From Symsagittifera roscoffensis (lineage: Eukaryota; Xenacoelomorpha; Acoela; Convolutidae): DNA of 64,000 bases. Position numbers and translations under genes: made by a program. Shown here piece by piece: positions 9,907 through 18,697 of this stretch. The DNA lies in contig NC_087062.1 in the NCBI RefSeq assembly GCF_963678635.1, positions 48,287,283-48,351,282 on the forward strand, read 5' to 3'. The notes below the pieces were generated by a model. That model did no database searches. It was given only the letters and a program-made list of their open reading frames with translations, and was not told where the DNA came from. How positions within the stretch are numbered: the stretch's first letter is position 1; each line of letters opens with the position of its first letter.

Positions 9907-10089
9907 CTATATATTTTTCGTAAAAATCACTGGAAATAGAAATAAATAACGATTTTTGACAATAATCTGAACAAATTGGGAAGAGCTTGGCACATAGCTG
10001 CAGCCATCTGGAACAATGATTTTTGCTGAGAATTTTGGATTTTTATAGGAACACTGACACGTACACAGTTCCATATTTGGAAACTTCAC
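9907..10089 (-). CDS. Small Cys-containing ORF, first unit
   Basis: Sixty codons starting MKFPNMELCTCQCSYKNP and ending VIFTKNI. The predicted peptide is identical in the second unit (12500-12682). It has four Cys in its first half and a hydrophobic end. No family recognised; identity may simply reflect recent duplication of this part of the unit. Confidence 0.25.
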   Translation of the reverse strand: MKFPNMELCTCQCSYKNPKFSAKIIVPDGCSYVPSSSQFVQIIVKNRYLFLFPVIFTKNI

Positions 10090-10286
10090 TCAAAAGTTCA
10101 ATTATAGTTCAATTTCCTTTTATGGTTAATTGAAAGACTCATATTGTTTATTTCCATTTTCTTTTAATCTGAAAATCGTTTCTGTCAATTCTCTTCATCT
10201 GATCAGTCTGTTCTCCTATTGAAAGATGTACTCAAAAAAAGACACTAGTCCCAATTAAATTGACTCTTACTTTTTAAAATAATTTT

Positions 10287-10649
10287 TTGGACGTTTTTAC
10301 TGAACAAATTAGAGTTATCCGACTAAGTAAAAGTCTCTTCAGAGAAACTTACTCAATCCAAGAGTTTTCTTTTGATCCAGATATTGCGTATCAACGTTTT
10401 AAACTTACGGCTAAATTACACCTCACAAGGAAAGAAATTTTGTTTATTCTCGAAAAATTGAAATTAATCAAAAAATCGTATGATAATATAACGAAAACTC
10501 TTTTTATCCCCTACCCAAAACCCAATTTTGTAAGAAAATCCCAGCAAAGTTCTTTATTCCTTCAATTCTATAAGGATTTTCAAAGTTCAAAATCCTGCTT
10601 GATTCGGTTTGGAATCAGATTTTCAGAGGTTTGCTTTGAGAAACTTTGA
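10287..10649 (+). CDS. Hypothetical ORF, second tandem unit
   Basis: Copy of the AT-rich ORF at 7620-8009, 120 codons, starting later because one T is missing from the upstream T-run. The C-terminal CFEKL is the same. Roughly 18-20 substitutions per 420 bp separate it from unit 1, mostly changing amino acids, so there is no sign of selection. Doubtful gene. Confidence 0.22.
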   Translation: MDVFTEQIRVIRLSKSLFRETYSIQEFSFDPDIAYQRFKLTAKLHLTRKEILFILEKLKLIKKSYDNITKTLFIPYPKPNFVRKSQQSSLFLQFYKDFQSSKSCLIRFGIRFSEVCFEKL

Positions 10650-10903
10650 GTTATCCTCTCAAACTTAGATCAAAATAAAACAATTGACCATCTTCTCAAA
10701 AATCAGCAATTTCTCATTGGTTACATACAAAAAACTCAACTAACTTGATAAAAAAACTTTTGGAAATGCTACTTGTTTGCTATTCTTTTGTTACTTATCT
10801 CGCAATATTTCTTATTCTTACAGCAATTAACTTTTGGTCATTTATTTTTGTGTGTATTTTTATTTATTTGGGAGATTTAAGTCCTTAAAAGGTAAACTTT
10901 TCT

Positions 10904-11081
10904 CTGATTGGATACGACAACTAGAACAAAAATAAACATTTTTGTGATTGGAAACGACAATGCCTAAAATGGTGCTTTGTTTCCGATTGGACACGACTTT
11001 TATCCAAGAATTCCTTAAAAGGAAGCTGTAATCTGATTGGACGCGACTATAACCCAAATAAGGAAAATTAATTCTGATTGG
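10904..11081 (+). promoter_or_regulatory. Array of five CCAAT-type boxes, second unit
   Basis: Same five ATTGG boxes with the same spacings as at 8264-8441, all intact; the fifth improves to CTGATTGG. Conservation of all five in both full units supports a regulatory role upstream of the ORF at 11305. Confidence 0.55.
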
Positions 11082-11304
11082 TTAAACCCACACACTCGAG
11101 TTGAAGATACCCCTAACTCCTAACTAAAATTCATTTTATTTTCAACTAAAAAACCTTCAACTACCTACTCTTTTAGCTCTAAATATCTTAATTTCAACTT
11201 ACCTTCCATCAATTACCTCCACGCAGCTCTAAATCATTTTTGTTTTTACTCTTTTACACAACATATTGCTCAAAATGATCTTCTGAGTGCAAAACAGCAA
11301 CCTC

Positions 11305-11769
11305 ATGTATTCTGTAGAGTTTTCTACTGATCTAGTACAAATTCAAGTGCGAGAAACAGTCTCTGAAGTTTTTCTGGCACGAATGGATGTCCCAATCCAA
11401 GTCTGGCACTTGGTGAAAGTGATGCGAAGGGATTTCAACGAGCATCATATGACACGAGTACCCATGACGGAGAACCAACTTGAAGAAAAGCAAATGATGG
11501 AGGAAGTTTCTTAGCATGTGGGAAAGAACTACCCCGAGATTCCTGACTCAAGATTTGTAGCTCAACCAGTCGAAGACTTCCTCTTTCCTTGGGAGGAAGC
11601 AGGATCAGCCGAAATCTACATCACAATCAATGAAGATGAGGGTTTCTCAGAAACAATGACGCCTCAAAACACCCCTCCTCAACAAGCACCAGCGATGGAG
11701 CCTCGTCCAGCTCTGCGTTCTATAGACAGACTCCAGAACTCTTCTGCTGCTCGACAGCTCTTCGATTAA
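11305..11769 (+). CDS. ORF with in-frame TAG, second tandem unit
   Basis: Second copy of 8665-9129, with the TAG at 11512-11514 in the same position and context and no indels. I count six substitutions over 465 bases: three are silent and three change residues (Asn/Asp, Met/Leu, His/Tyr). That is a lower divergence than in the AT-rich ORF of the same units. Function unknown. The shared TAG means either it predates the duplication or it is tolerated. Confidence 0.5.
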
Positions 11770-12014
11770 ACTTTTCTGTAACTAATAATTGTTTGTTAAT
11801 GATTTCGTTTTTTTTGTAATTAATTAATTTCTTCAATTTCATTTTAATTATGAGAAAAGAGGAGAAGTACCGGATAAATCATTGAAAAACAATTAGAACT
11901 TAATTTAGTGCTTCGAACTCGCACATATATTAAGGAACTTGAACATTTTTTGCACACAAATTATAGAAAAGAAAATAAAAGAAAATTTGTACAAAAGTAA
12001 GAAATTATCTAATG

Positions 12015-12295
12015 GTTTTTGCATGTTGTCAAAATATTCACACACTTTTAGCACTTTGTGGAAAAAATTCAAAACAATTTTTGCGGTTTTCTCAAAAATA
12101 GTAAAACACTTATCGAATCTTGTCAAAAAAAATGAAACACTTTTCACATTTTGTCGAAAAGAGAAACACTTTTCGCATTTTGTCGAAAAAGGGAAACACT
12201 TTTCGCATTTTGTCAAAAAAATGAAACATTTTTTGCAACTTGTTAAATAAATTGAAACAGTTTTTGCAACTTGTTGAAAATCAAAAGAAACATTA
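12015..12295. repeat. 30-bp minisatellite, second unit
   Basis: Second copy of the 9389-9660 minisatellite, same register, differing by point changes and small indels. It again gives long but artefactual open frames on both strands (11905-12402 minus, 11939-12250 plus). Confidence 0.8.
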
Positions 12296-12499
12296 CATCT
12301 TTCTGACATGTTTGAAAAACTTTTTCCCAATTTCTTTTTAACGGTGAGTTTTTTTTTCTTTTTCAAAATTTGAGTTTTGTACTTTACGAACTCTTTCCAC
12401 AAAAGCTGAACCGAAAGATGACCAATCAGAAGTCTGTGGAATTACATTTTTGCAAAGAACAGTAAGAATTGTGGGTAGAGACACAAAAGTTTTTGCTTA

Positions 12500-12682
12500 C
12501 TATATATTTTTCGTAAAAATCACTGGAAATAGAAATAAATAACGATTTTTGACAATAATCTGAACAAATTGGGAAGAGCTTGGCACATAGCTGCAGCCAT
12601 CTGGAACAATGATTTTTGCTGAGAATTTTGGATTTTTATAGGAACACTGACACGTACACAGTTCCATATTTGGAAACTTCAC
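12500..12682 (-). CDS. Small Cys-containing ORF, second unit
   Basis: Sixty-codon ORF with the same predicted peptide as 9907-10089. It lies in the best conserved part of the unit tail. No function can be assigned. Confidence 0.25.
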   Translation of the reverse strand: MKFPNMELCTCQCSYKNPKFSAKIIVPDGCSYVPSSSQFVQIIVKNRYLFLFPVIFTKNI

Positions 12683-12852
12683 TCAAAAGTTCAATTATAG
12701 TTCAATTTCCTTTTATGGTTAATTGAAAGACTCATTTTGTTTATTTCCATTTTCTTTTATTCTGAAAATTGTTTCTGTCAATTCTCTTCATCTGATCAGT
12801 CTGTTCTCCTATTGAAAGATGTACTCAAGAAAAGATACTAGTCCCAATTAAA

Positions 12853-13242
12853 TTGACTCTTACTTTTTTAAATAATTTTTTGAACGTTTTTACTGTACAA
12901 ATTAGAGTTATCCGACTAAGTAAAAGTCTCTTCAGAGAAACTTACTCAATCAAAGAGTTTTCTTTTGATCCAGATATTGCGTATCAAAGTTTTAAACTTA
13001 CGGCTAAATTACACCTCACAAGGGAAGAAATTTTGTTTATTCTCGAAAATTTGAAATTAATCAAAAAATCGTATGATAATATAACGAAAACTCTTTTTAT
13101 CCCCTACCCAATAACCAATTTTGTAAAAAAATCCCAGCAAAGTTCTTTTTTCCTTCATTTCTATAAAGATTTTCAAAGTTCAAAATCCTGCTTGATTCGG
13201 TTTGGAATCAGATTTCCAGAGGTTTGCTTTGAGAAACTTTGA
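12853..13242 (+). CDS. Hypothetical ORF, third tandem unit
   Basis: Third copy of the AT-rich ORF, 129 codons, complete and ending CFEKL. It differs from units 1 and 2 by scattered replacements such as REE/RKK. Same doubts as for the other copies. Confidence 0.22.
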   Translation: MTLTFLNNFLNVFTVQIRVIRLSKSLFRETYSIKEFSFDPDIAYQSFKLTAKLHLTREEILFILENLKLIKKSYDNITKTLFIPYPITNFVKKSQQSSFFLHFYKDFQSSKSCLIRFGIRFPEVCFEKL

Positions 13243-13495
13243 GTTATCCTCCCAAACTTAGATCAAAATAAAACAATTGACCATCTACTCAAAAATCAGC
13301 AATTTCTCATTGGTTACATACAAAAAACTCAACTAACTTGATAAAAAAACTTTTGGAAATGCTTCTTGTTTGCTATTCTTTTGTTACTTATCTCGCAATA
13401 TTTCTTATTCTTACAGCAATTAACTTTTGGTCATTTATTTTTGTGTATATTTTTATTTATTTGGGAAATTTAAGTCCTTAAAAAGTAAACTTTTT

Positions 13496-13600
13496 TCTGA
13501 TTGGATACGACAACTAGAACAAAAATTAACATTTTTGTGATTGGAAACGACAATGCCTAAAATGGTGCTTTGTTTCCGATTGGACACGATTTTATCCAAG
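13496..13600 (+). promoter_or_regulatory. Truncated CCAAT-box array, third unit
   Basis: Three boxes remain (CTGATTGG near 13497, GTGATTGG near 13537, CCGATTGG near 13576). The unit is then broken at about 13600 and the downstream split ORF is absent. Confidence 0.5.
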
Positions 13601-14038
13601 GAGACTTTATGTTTTCTGAGAACTGTGGATTGTGGATTTGTGGATTTTTATAGGAACTCAAGAAAAAATTTAGAAAGAACTTCAATGTACAATAATTTAG
13701 GATATTTATGTTTTGTCTTGAAATGTAAATTTTTATCCTCAAAACTGTTTTTCTTTGAGTATTCTCGTTGAGCAGTATGAGTTGAAATATTGGTTTTTCA
13801 AGAAATTTACTCTTAAAACTTCAAAAAAAATTGGGACTTTTTCATATTGTTCTTGAAGAAAGGTCCGAAAAAAACTCACTAACAATTTTAGAATCTCAAA
13901 TTATACCAAACTTGCAAAAATTGGAAGTAGACTTACAAATATCTCATTTTGAGTGGATTCTGCATAATGGTAGAAGATAAACTCACATAGGATACAGATC
14001 CAAAACCAAAAAAAAAGAATTTATAGACTCTCGTAGAA
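13601..14038. other. AT-rich stretch after the array
   Basis: Nothing recognisable. The ORF 13541-13771 crosses the unit break and is probably chance. Confidence 0.4.
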
Positions 14039-14463
14039 ATGGAAATCAATGGAAAAATAATCAATCCTTACAACTACAAAAAAAAGAATATGATAAGCTA
14101 CTCGATACACTTCCTTCATTACAAGAGACATTCAAAAAATTTTGCATTATTATTGACGAATGCACTGTTAGAAATGAACGTACAGAAATTGAATGAAATT
14201 CTAAGAATTTTTGAGTTAAAAAAGCAAGATTTTTTGTCAAATATGTAATGAAAAAACTTACTTCTTTGTACCCGTATTGTTTTGGACCCGGACATAAATT
14301 TGAATGGAATGGACTAAAAAATTTTTTTGAGTCTAATTGGATACGGAAATTCCTGCGTGGATTTTTTTTTGCAAACTCCAAAATCTTTAGATTACATGCA
14401 ATTCTACATGAATCTGCTAGATCTGTGAAATCTACAACGAGTAAAGCACCTGGGTATTGTTAA
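14039..14463 (+). CDS. Two short unrecognised ORFs
   Basis: ORFs 14039-14248 (69 codons) and 14248-14463 (71 codons) overlap at TAATGA-like spacing (stop and ATG share bases). The second has LYPYCFGPGHKFEWNGLKNFF and a basic, aromatic character. They lie on the same strand as the virion block and may be remnants of one Polinton gene. I do not recognise either. Confidence 0.3.
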
Positions 14464-14604
14464 GTTGCACCTAGTCTCCCCAGTTCAGGCTTTGTTGGTC
14501 AAATTTTCTGTTTATTTGTAAAAAAAATTTGCTTCATCAGTATATGCATTGTTTGATTGTGAATCATTTCAACCAAAAATCTCCAGAGAAAACATTTAAC
14601 AGAA

Positions 14605-15050
14605 TGAGTCAGCAGGTTGTTTTGGATTTTGATTGTATTGAAAACAATATAGCGAAAGAGTTATATTTCTTATAAGGATGGACAAACTGTAGGATATCCC
14701 TTTCTTCCTCCCAAAAATTTCTAAGCAACATTCCAATCATCTTGGTGTACAAAGCATGTTCATGGAATCAGTTGAAGTTGAACTTGAAAAAATGTTGAAA
14801 AATATAGAAGCCACAGAAACGGAATTTTTTGCAAAAGATTATGAAAAATCTAAGATTCTGTCAAAAATTTTGGAAACAAAACTACGCTTGCCCTAAAAAT
14901 CAGTTACTGATATTCAAAGATGAGGAATATGATCAGAGGTGTAGCAACTACCCATTTCATCATGCAAAAACTCTTCACTGTGCAGAAAGAAAAAAATATT
15001 TGCATAAGGAACATGGACTCGATGATTTTTTAACAAATTGTAAATCATAA
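14605..15050 (+). pseudogene. Decayed Polinton-internal gene, unrecognised, Cys/His-rich end
   Basis: Starts plausibly at ATG 14605 (MSQQVVLDFDCIENNIAKEL). Text continues through frame changes: DGQTVGYPFLPP near 14680, ESVEVELEKMLKNIEATETE from 14767, and CPKNQLLIFKDEEYDQRCSN followed by a Cys/His-rich PFHHAKTLHCAERKKYLHKEH (14829-15050 frame). Spaced Cys and His could bind zinc. At least two frameshifts. Its place just before the ATPase suggests a Polinton accessory gene. Confidence 0.45.
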
Positions 15051-15320
15051 TAATATTAAAGTACTACCTTTTTCAAACTTTAGTTAATTTTCATTGTCAA
15101 CTTTATCTTTTTAGATTTAAGATGCTCGACCAATGTCCGTAAATTTAGGAAATTTTTTTTTCTTGAAGAAAATCATGAACGAAATCATGGAAATTGTTTG
15201 GACGTACATGTAATGGATCTCTTTCAGTTTTTTTTGGTGACAATTTTTTGTTATAGTTTTGATGCTAGTATGTGCAATCGTTCGAAATATGCCATCCACA
15301 ACATGTGAAGAAACAACACT

Positions 15321-15992
15321 TTGGGTAGCTATCTTATCAAGTACAGTCGGTTATATTCTACCTTCTCCAAAGCTATGAATAAAATAATATCTGACAATAA
15401 ACGAATTTTTATTTCCCTAGTTGGACCAAGTGGATCTAGAAAGTCTCATTTTATTTTTGGTTGGTTGAAAATGGTACTTTTCAACCAGCGTTTGACAAAA
15501 CGTTTTATGTTTATCAACATTATCAACCTCTTTATAGTCAAATACAAAGAAAAAACCTTAGATCTTTCCAATAACGGAACTGAGTATCTGCTTATATTTG
15601 ATGATTACGTTGAAGAAAATTCAAACTCCAAACAATTTGTAAAAATTGCCACTGCTGGGAGACACAAGGAACTGAATACAGTTCACATCAAATATAATTT
15701 ATTTCATCAAAGCAAATTAGGAAGAGGTGCAGAATTACAAAATACACGCATAGTGTTGTTCAAGTCGCTGGCGGATGTTTAATAAAGCAATACTTTAAGT
15801 TAACAACTAGGTGTAGGATCTCAATTGAAAGAGTGGTATCAAGATGCAACATCTGTTCCTTATAGTTATTTACTTATTGATTTAACACCAAAAACAGTTG
15901 ATTCACTTAGGTAATGATCTAATAGTGGTTCAGTTCCAACACATTTATACTTACCAGCTGGAATAGAGACAGAATTGATGAACGATGAGTAA
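15321..15992 (+). pseudogene. Polinton packaging ATPase (FtsK/HerA-like)
   Basis: P-loop ATPase expected to pump the element's DNA into capsids. A Walker A-like VGPSGSRKSHF lies at about 15420-15450; the usual Gly before Lys is Arg here (AGA at 15438-15440), one transition from Gly. Walker B-like LLIFDDY is near 15594, followed by TAGRHKELNTVHIKYNLFHQ and RIVLFKSLADV. The frame stops at about 15780, resumes in another frame (GVGSQLKEWYQDATSVPYSY, then LIDLTPKTVDSLR), has two stops near 15913, and ends LPAGIETELMNDE at TAA 15990-15992. The start is uncertain: the frame opens at about 15318 and the first ATG is 15375. Length about 220 codons fits the family. It overlaps the next ORF by 8 bp. 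Confidence 0.85.
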
Positions 15993-16217
15993 ACAATACG
16001 TCTCGTTTCTCCCAATATTTCAAAAAATTTCCCTACGGCTTCTGAATTGTCGGAAAGATTTCATTCAGTTTCTGAGCGAGTGCTTAGTAAACTTATTCAG
16101 AGGAGAGCTTCGAGATCTTCGGAAAGAAGAAGTAGTAAATGTCGAATAAAAATTTCAGAACTATCACAAAAAAGAACTCCTTTACACAAAAAACAAGATT
16201 ATTTTAAGTTCAATTAA
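15985..16217 (+). pseudogene. Small Ser/Arg-rich ORF overlapping the ATPase end
   Basis: ATG at 15985 overlaps the ATPase stop as ATGAGTAA. The ATG frame runs 54 codons (MSKQYVSFLPIF...) to 16149. A neighbouring frame runs on to TAA 16215 and is more gene-like: SPNISKNFPTASELSERFHS, then RRASRSSERRSSKCRIK. I think one small gene has shifted near 16005. The basic Ser/Arg end suggests nucleic-acid or packaging contact, by inference only. Confidence 0.4.
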
Positions 16218-16273
16218 AGGGTTACAGCTGATACCTATCACCACGCCTTTTGTCATTAAACGATTGACATAGT

Positions 16274-16672
16274 ATGGAACAGTTTGTTTTAATTCCATAC
16301 TCAGTTTATCGATCACAAAGTTTACTTCCAAGAAAACAAAACTTCAAATTAAAGCCAGAAAAAGAGGAGGTTGTACCGAAAACTTTTGATTCTGTTTACA
16401 GTGCTGTAAATCCGAGCAACAATAAGCACCTCTTTGATTTAATTTTGATTTCTCCTAGAATTAAACTCAGCCAGTCCGACAATATTAGATTACATAATCG
16501 AGATACAAAAGAATCTATTGTAGACTTTGTGTGTGCTCTAAAGCGAAAAAACACCGATTTTCCAGATATTTATTTTACTTTTTTGAAAGCAACTCAACTT
16601 CCTCCTAAACTTGTTATTAACAAGTATGCCAAAGCAAAAGACAAAGGAACTTGGATCCCTTTCCAAATCTGA
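16274..16672 (+). CDS. Unrecognised ORF upstream of integrase
   Basis: One of the few unbroken ORFs in the element: 132 codons from ATG 16274, beginning MEQFVLIPYSVYRSQ, with a KLKPEKEEVVPKTFDSVYSA segment. It overlaps the integrase start (16626) by 47 bp in another frame, a compact arrangement that argues for a real gene. No domain recognised and no membrane span. It may be a virion or regulatory protein of the Polinton. Confidence 0.55.
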   Translation: MEQFVLIPYSVYRSQSLLPRKQNFKLKPEKEEVVPKTFDSVYSAVNPSNNKHLFDLILISPRIKLSQSDNIRLHNRDTKESIVDFVCALKRKNTDFPDIYFTFLKATQLPPKLVINKYAKAKDKGTWIPFQI

Positions 16673-17522
16673 AAAGGTAAGACTAAGCACATTGTATTCT
16701 AGGGGCAGACCTGGGTACGGTTCTATTCAAAACTTGAGTAAAGCGAGTGTCTTATCGAAAAAAAAAGTAGACAAGTTTTTACAAACCAAGACATCGTATA
16801 CAAAATTTGGTCCATCAATCAGGCGTTTCCGAAGACTTCAAGCTTTTTCTAAATATATCAATGAAATTTGGTGTATGGAATTGGCTTTTGTAGACAAGTT
16901 AACTAGTTAAAACAATGGAGTCAAGTAATCAACAGTTGCTGTTGATTTTTTTTCGAGATTGGTCAGAGTTCAAACAATGAAAACAAAGTATGCCAAAGAA
17001 ACTTTACAAGTTTTCAGAAAATTGATTTCTCGAAAAAAACTCCTGATAAACTGTGGGTTGATAAGGGAACAGAATATGGGTGAACTTTTGCAAGAAGAAA
17101 GACATTGAAGTTTACTCAACAATGAGTGGAACAAAAGCTGCATTTGCAGAGAGAGCAATTCAGTCTTTAAAACATATAATGTATCGTTACAAGGAAAATC
17201 TTGGTGAAAAACTTGTTCCCAATTTGCGGCAATTTGTTTCTTTATTGAACTGTCGCAAAAATCGATCAATCGAAAAATCTCCGCGAGATGTAAAAAATAG
17301 TGACTCTTATCAATTTTGTATAACAAATCGTTCATGAAATATACTAAATCAAAAATCAAAATTGGTGATAGACTTAGAATTTTGAAAAATGATAATCCGT
17401 TCCGAAAAGGATACAAACCAATTTTTGAAATTTTGGCAACATCTACAAAAAAACTTCCTGCATACATCATCAAAGATCTCGAAAAAAAAGAGATCTGGGA
17501 AAATTTTATGAGAAAGAGCTGA
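16626..17522 (+). pseudogene. Polinton DDE integrase (rve type)
   Basis: Retroviral-like integrase that inserts the element. ATG at 16626. N-terminal region KSEKVRLSTLYSRGRPGYGS, then the core with IRRFRRLQAFSKYINEIWCM. Catalytic residues seen: Asp in VAVDFFSR (16944-16946), Asp in WVDKGTEY (17060-17062), Glu in FAERAIQSLK (17149-17151). A C-terminal SH3/chromo-like segment KIKIGDRLRILKNDNPFRKG ends near 17522. Lesions: stop at about 16909, a lost base near 17035, a TGA after TEYG at about 17081, and shifts near 17150 and 17330. The DDE set is complete, but in different frames. The PY gene follows after 36 bp. Confidence 0.92.
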
Positions 17523-17558
17523 GAAATTGTTCAAATTAGAGGTAAGTCATTTTTTAAA

Positions 17559-18314
17559 ATGAGTTTCTGTCGATCAGTTGTCATAGATTCTTTCACTATT
17601 GAGCTAGTCTCTAATGTTTCTTTTAATTGTTATCCGATCAATAGTCTGAATTCCTTTAAAAATGTTCTACCGGAACAAAAACATCCTAAAGGAGAATGGG
17701 AGGTTGCTATTTCAGAAATATCGTACCCTTCATTGTACCGAAACGTTACTGAGGGAAAGTTTACTTTCATAGAGGGGCGAAAAAGTCCTGAGGAAAAAAG
17801 AAAGATTCAACCGATGCATATTGAACCTGGATTGTATCGAAGTATTGTTGATATAGTTGTAGCCTTGAATGACAACGTTCGAAAGCGTATAGGCGCACAA
17901 AAAGGACTATAGCGGAAGTTATGTTCCAGTAGATACAATTACACAAACAGTTTCCATTCATTTACCTGAGGATCAATCAGTGCTTATAACTCAGAGTGCT
18001 GATATGAGTCACATTTTTGGTTGTGGATTGGAACAAAATCAGACAGGGGTTATAATGAAAGGTGATATGATAGAATATAAGATAGTAGGTGATACATAAA
18101 CTCCTTCACTTCGTTGCTCTTCCTTTCATTTCCAAAGTAAAAAAATGGAGACATAATATCTACAGGACAGTACATGAATTATCAATCCTTTTTGAGTCTA
18201 ACTTTAAAAATTCATTAAAGAACTTTTTCGACAGCATAAAAACAGAACTCCTTTTGTGTCCGTACGAATTACACGAGTTGTTCTCTTGTTTCACAAGATT
18301 TCGGATAATCATTT
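17559..18314 (+). pseudogene. Polinton minor capsid protein (PY/penton-like)
   Basis: Begins MSFCRSVVIDSFTIELVSNV. WEVAISEISYPSLYRNVTEG and HIEPGLYRSIVDIVVALNDN follow, typical of the Polinton minor capsid gene in this position, between integrase and major capsid. The first frame ends at 17912. The sequence resumes one frame over (DYSGSYVPVDTITQTVSIHL, ADMSHIFGCGLEQNQTGVIM) to a stop near 18099, and low-quality coding text continues to about 18314. A single-jelly-roll penton role is family knowledge, not visible directly. Confidence 0.75.
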
Positions 18315-18696
18315 TTGATTTATACTTCATACGAAACGGTTGTTCAAAATTCAGCTAAATTTCCTATTTTTTGTGGACATGCAAGACAGCGTGGAAGAGG
18401 TTTTGGTGCTCTTTCACAAACTCTTGGGAGAACTGCAATTCCCTTTATTAAAAAATATATAGTCCCAGCTGCAAAAAGAATCGGAGCAGATTTATTTGAA
18501 ATTGCTGCTCCAGAGATTGGAGAAATTGTCAGTGGACGAAAAAACTCAAAACATTTACAAAAGATGTTGGAACAAAACAGTTCAAAAACAGTTGGGAGGT
18601 GGAAAAAAGAAATCCAAGCGTAGAAAAAGAAGAGCCATTTCTCGAAAAAGTAGTTCAAAAATCAGTCGCTCTCGCAAAGACATTTTGACAAGATAA
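18315..18696 (+). pseudogene. Polinton PX-like basic virion protein
   Basis: Contains RQRGRGFGALSQTLGRTAIP and FIKKYIVPAAKRIGADLFEI, then IAAPEIGEIVSGRKN, in the 18315-18623 frame. A strongly basic tail, QLGGGKKKSKRRKRRAISRK, lies in the 18496-18696 frame, so there is a frameshift near 18540. The layout of a glycine/hydrophobic core and a Lys/Arg tail fits the PX protein found next to major capsid genes in Polintons, which may condense DNA. The major capsid ATG follows at 18698. Confidence 0.75.
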
Positions 18697-18697
18697 A

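Larger units (their letters stand above)
7620..13600. repeat. Tandem array of about 2.6-kb units inside the Polinton
   Basis: Unit 1 is 7620-10259, unit 2 is 10260-12851, and unit 3 is a truncated 12852-13600. All begin TTGACTCTTACTTTTT; units 2 and 3 share the upstream junction CTAGTCCCAATTAAA. Each full unit carries in order an AT-rich ORF, a series of ATTGG (CCAAT) boxes, an ORF with an in-frame TAG, a 30-bp minisatellite and a short minus-strand ORF. Units 1 and 2 differ by a few percent, unevenly along the unit. Unit 3 leaves the consensus after the third box, at about 13600. Confidence 0.92.

Noticed and set aside
7620-13600. CRISPR-like or phage-type array
   Set aside because: Units are 2.6 kb long with no short-repeat/unique-spacer pattern. 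The surrounding genes are eukaryotic Polinton genes.
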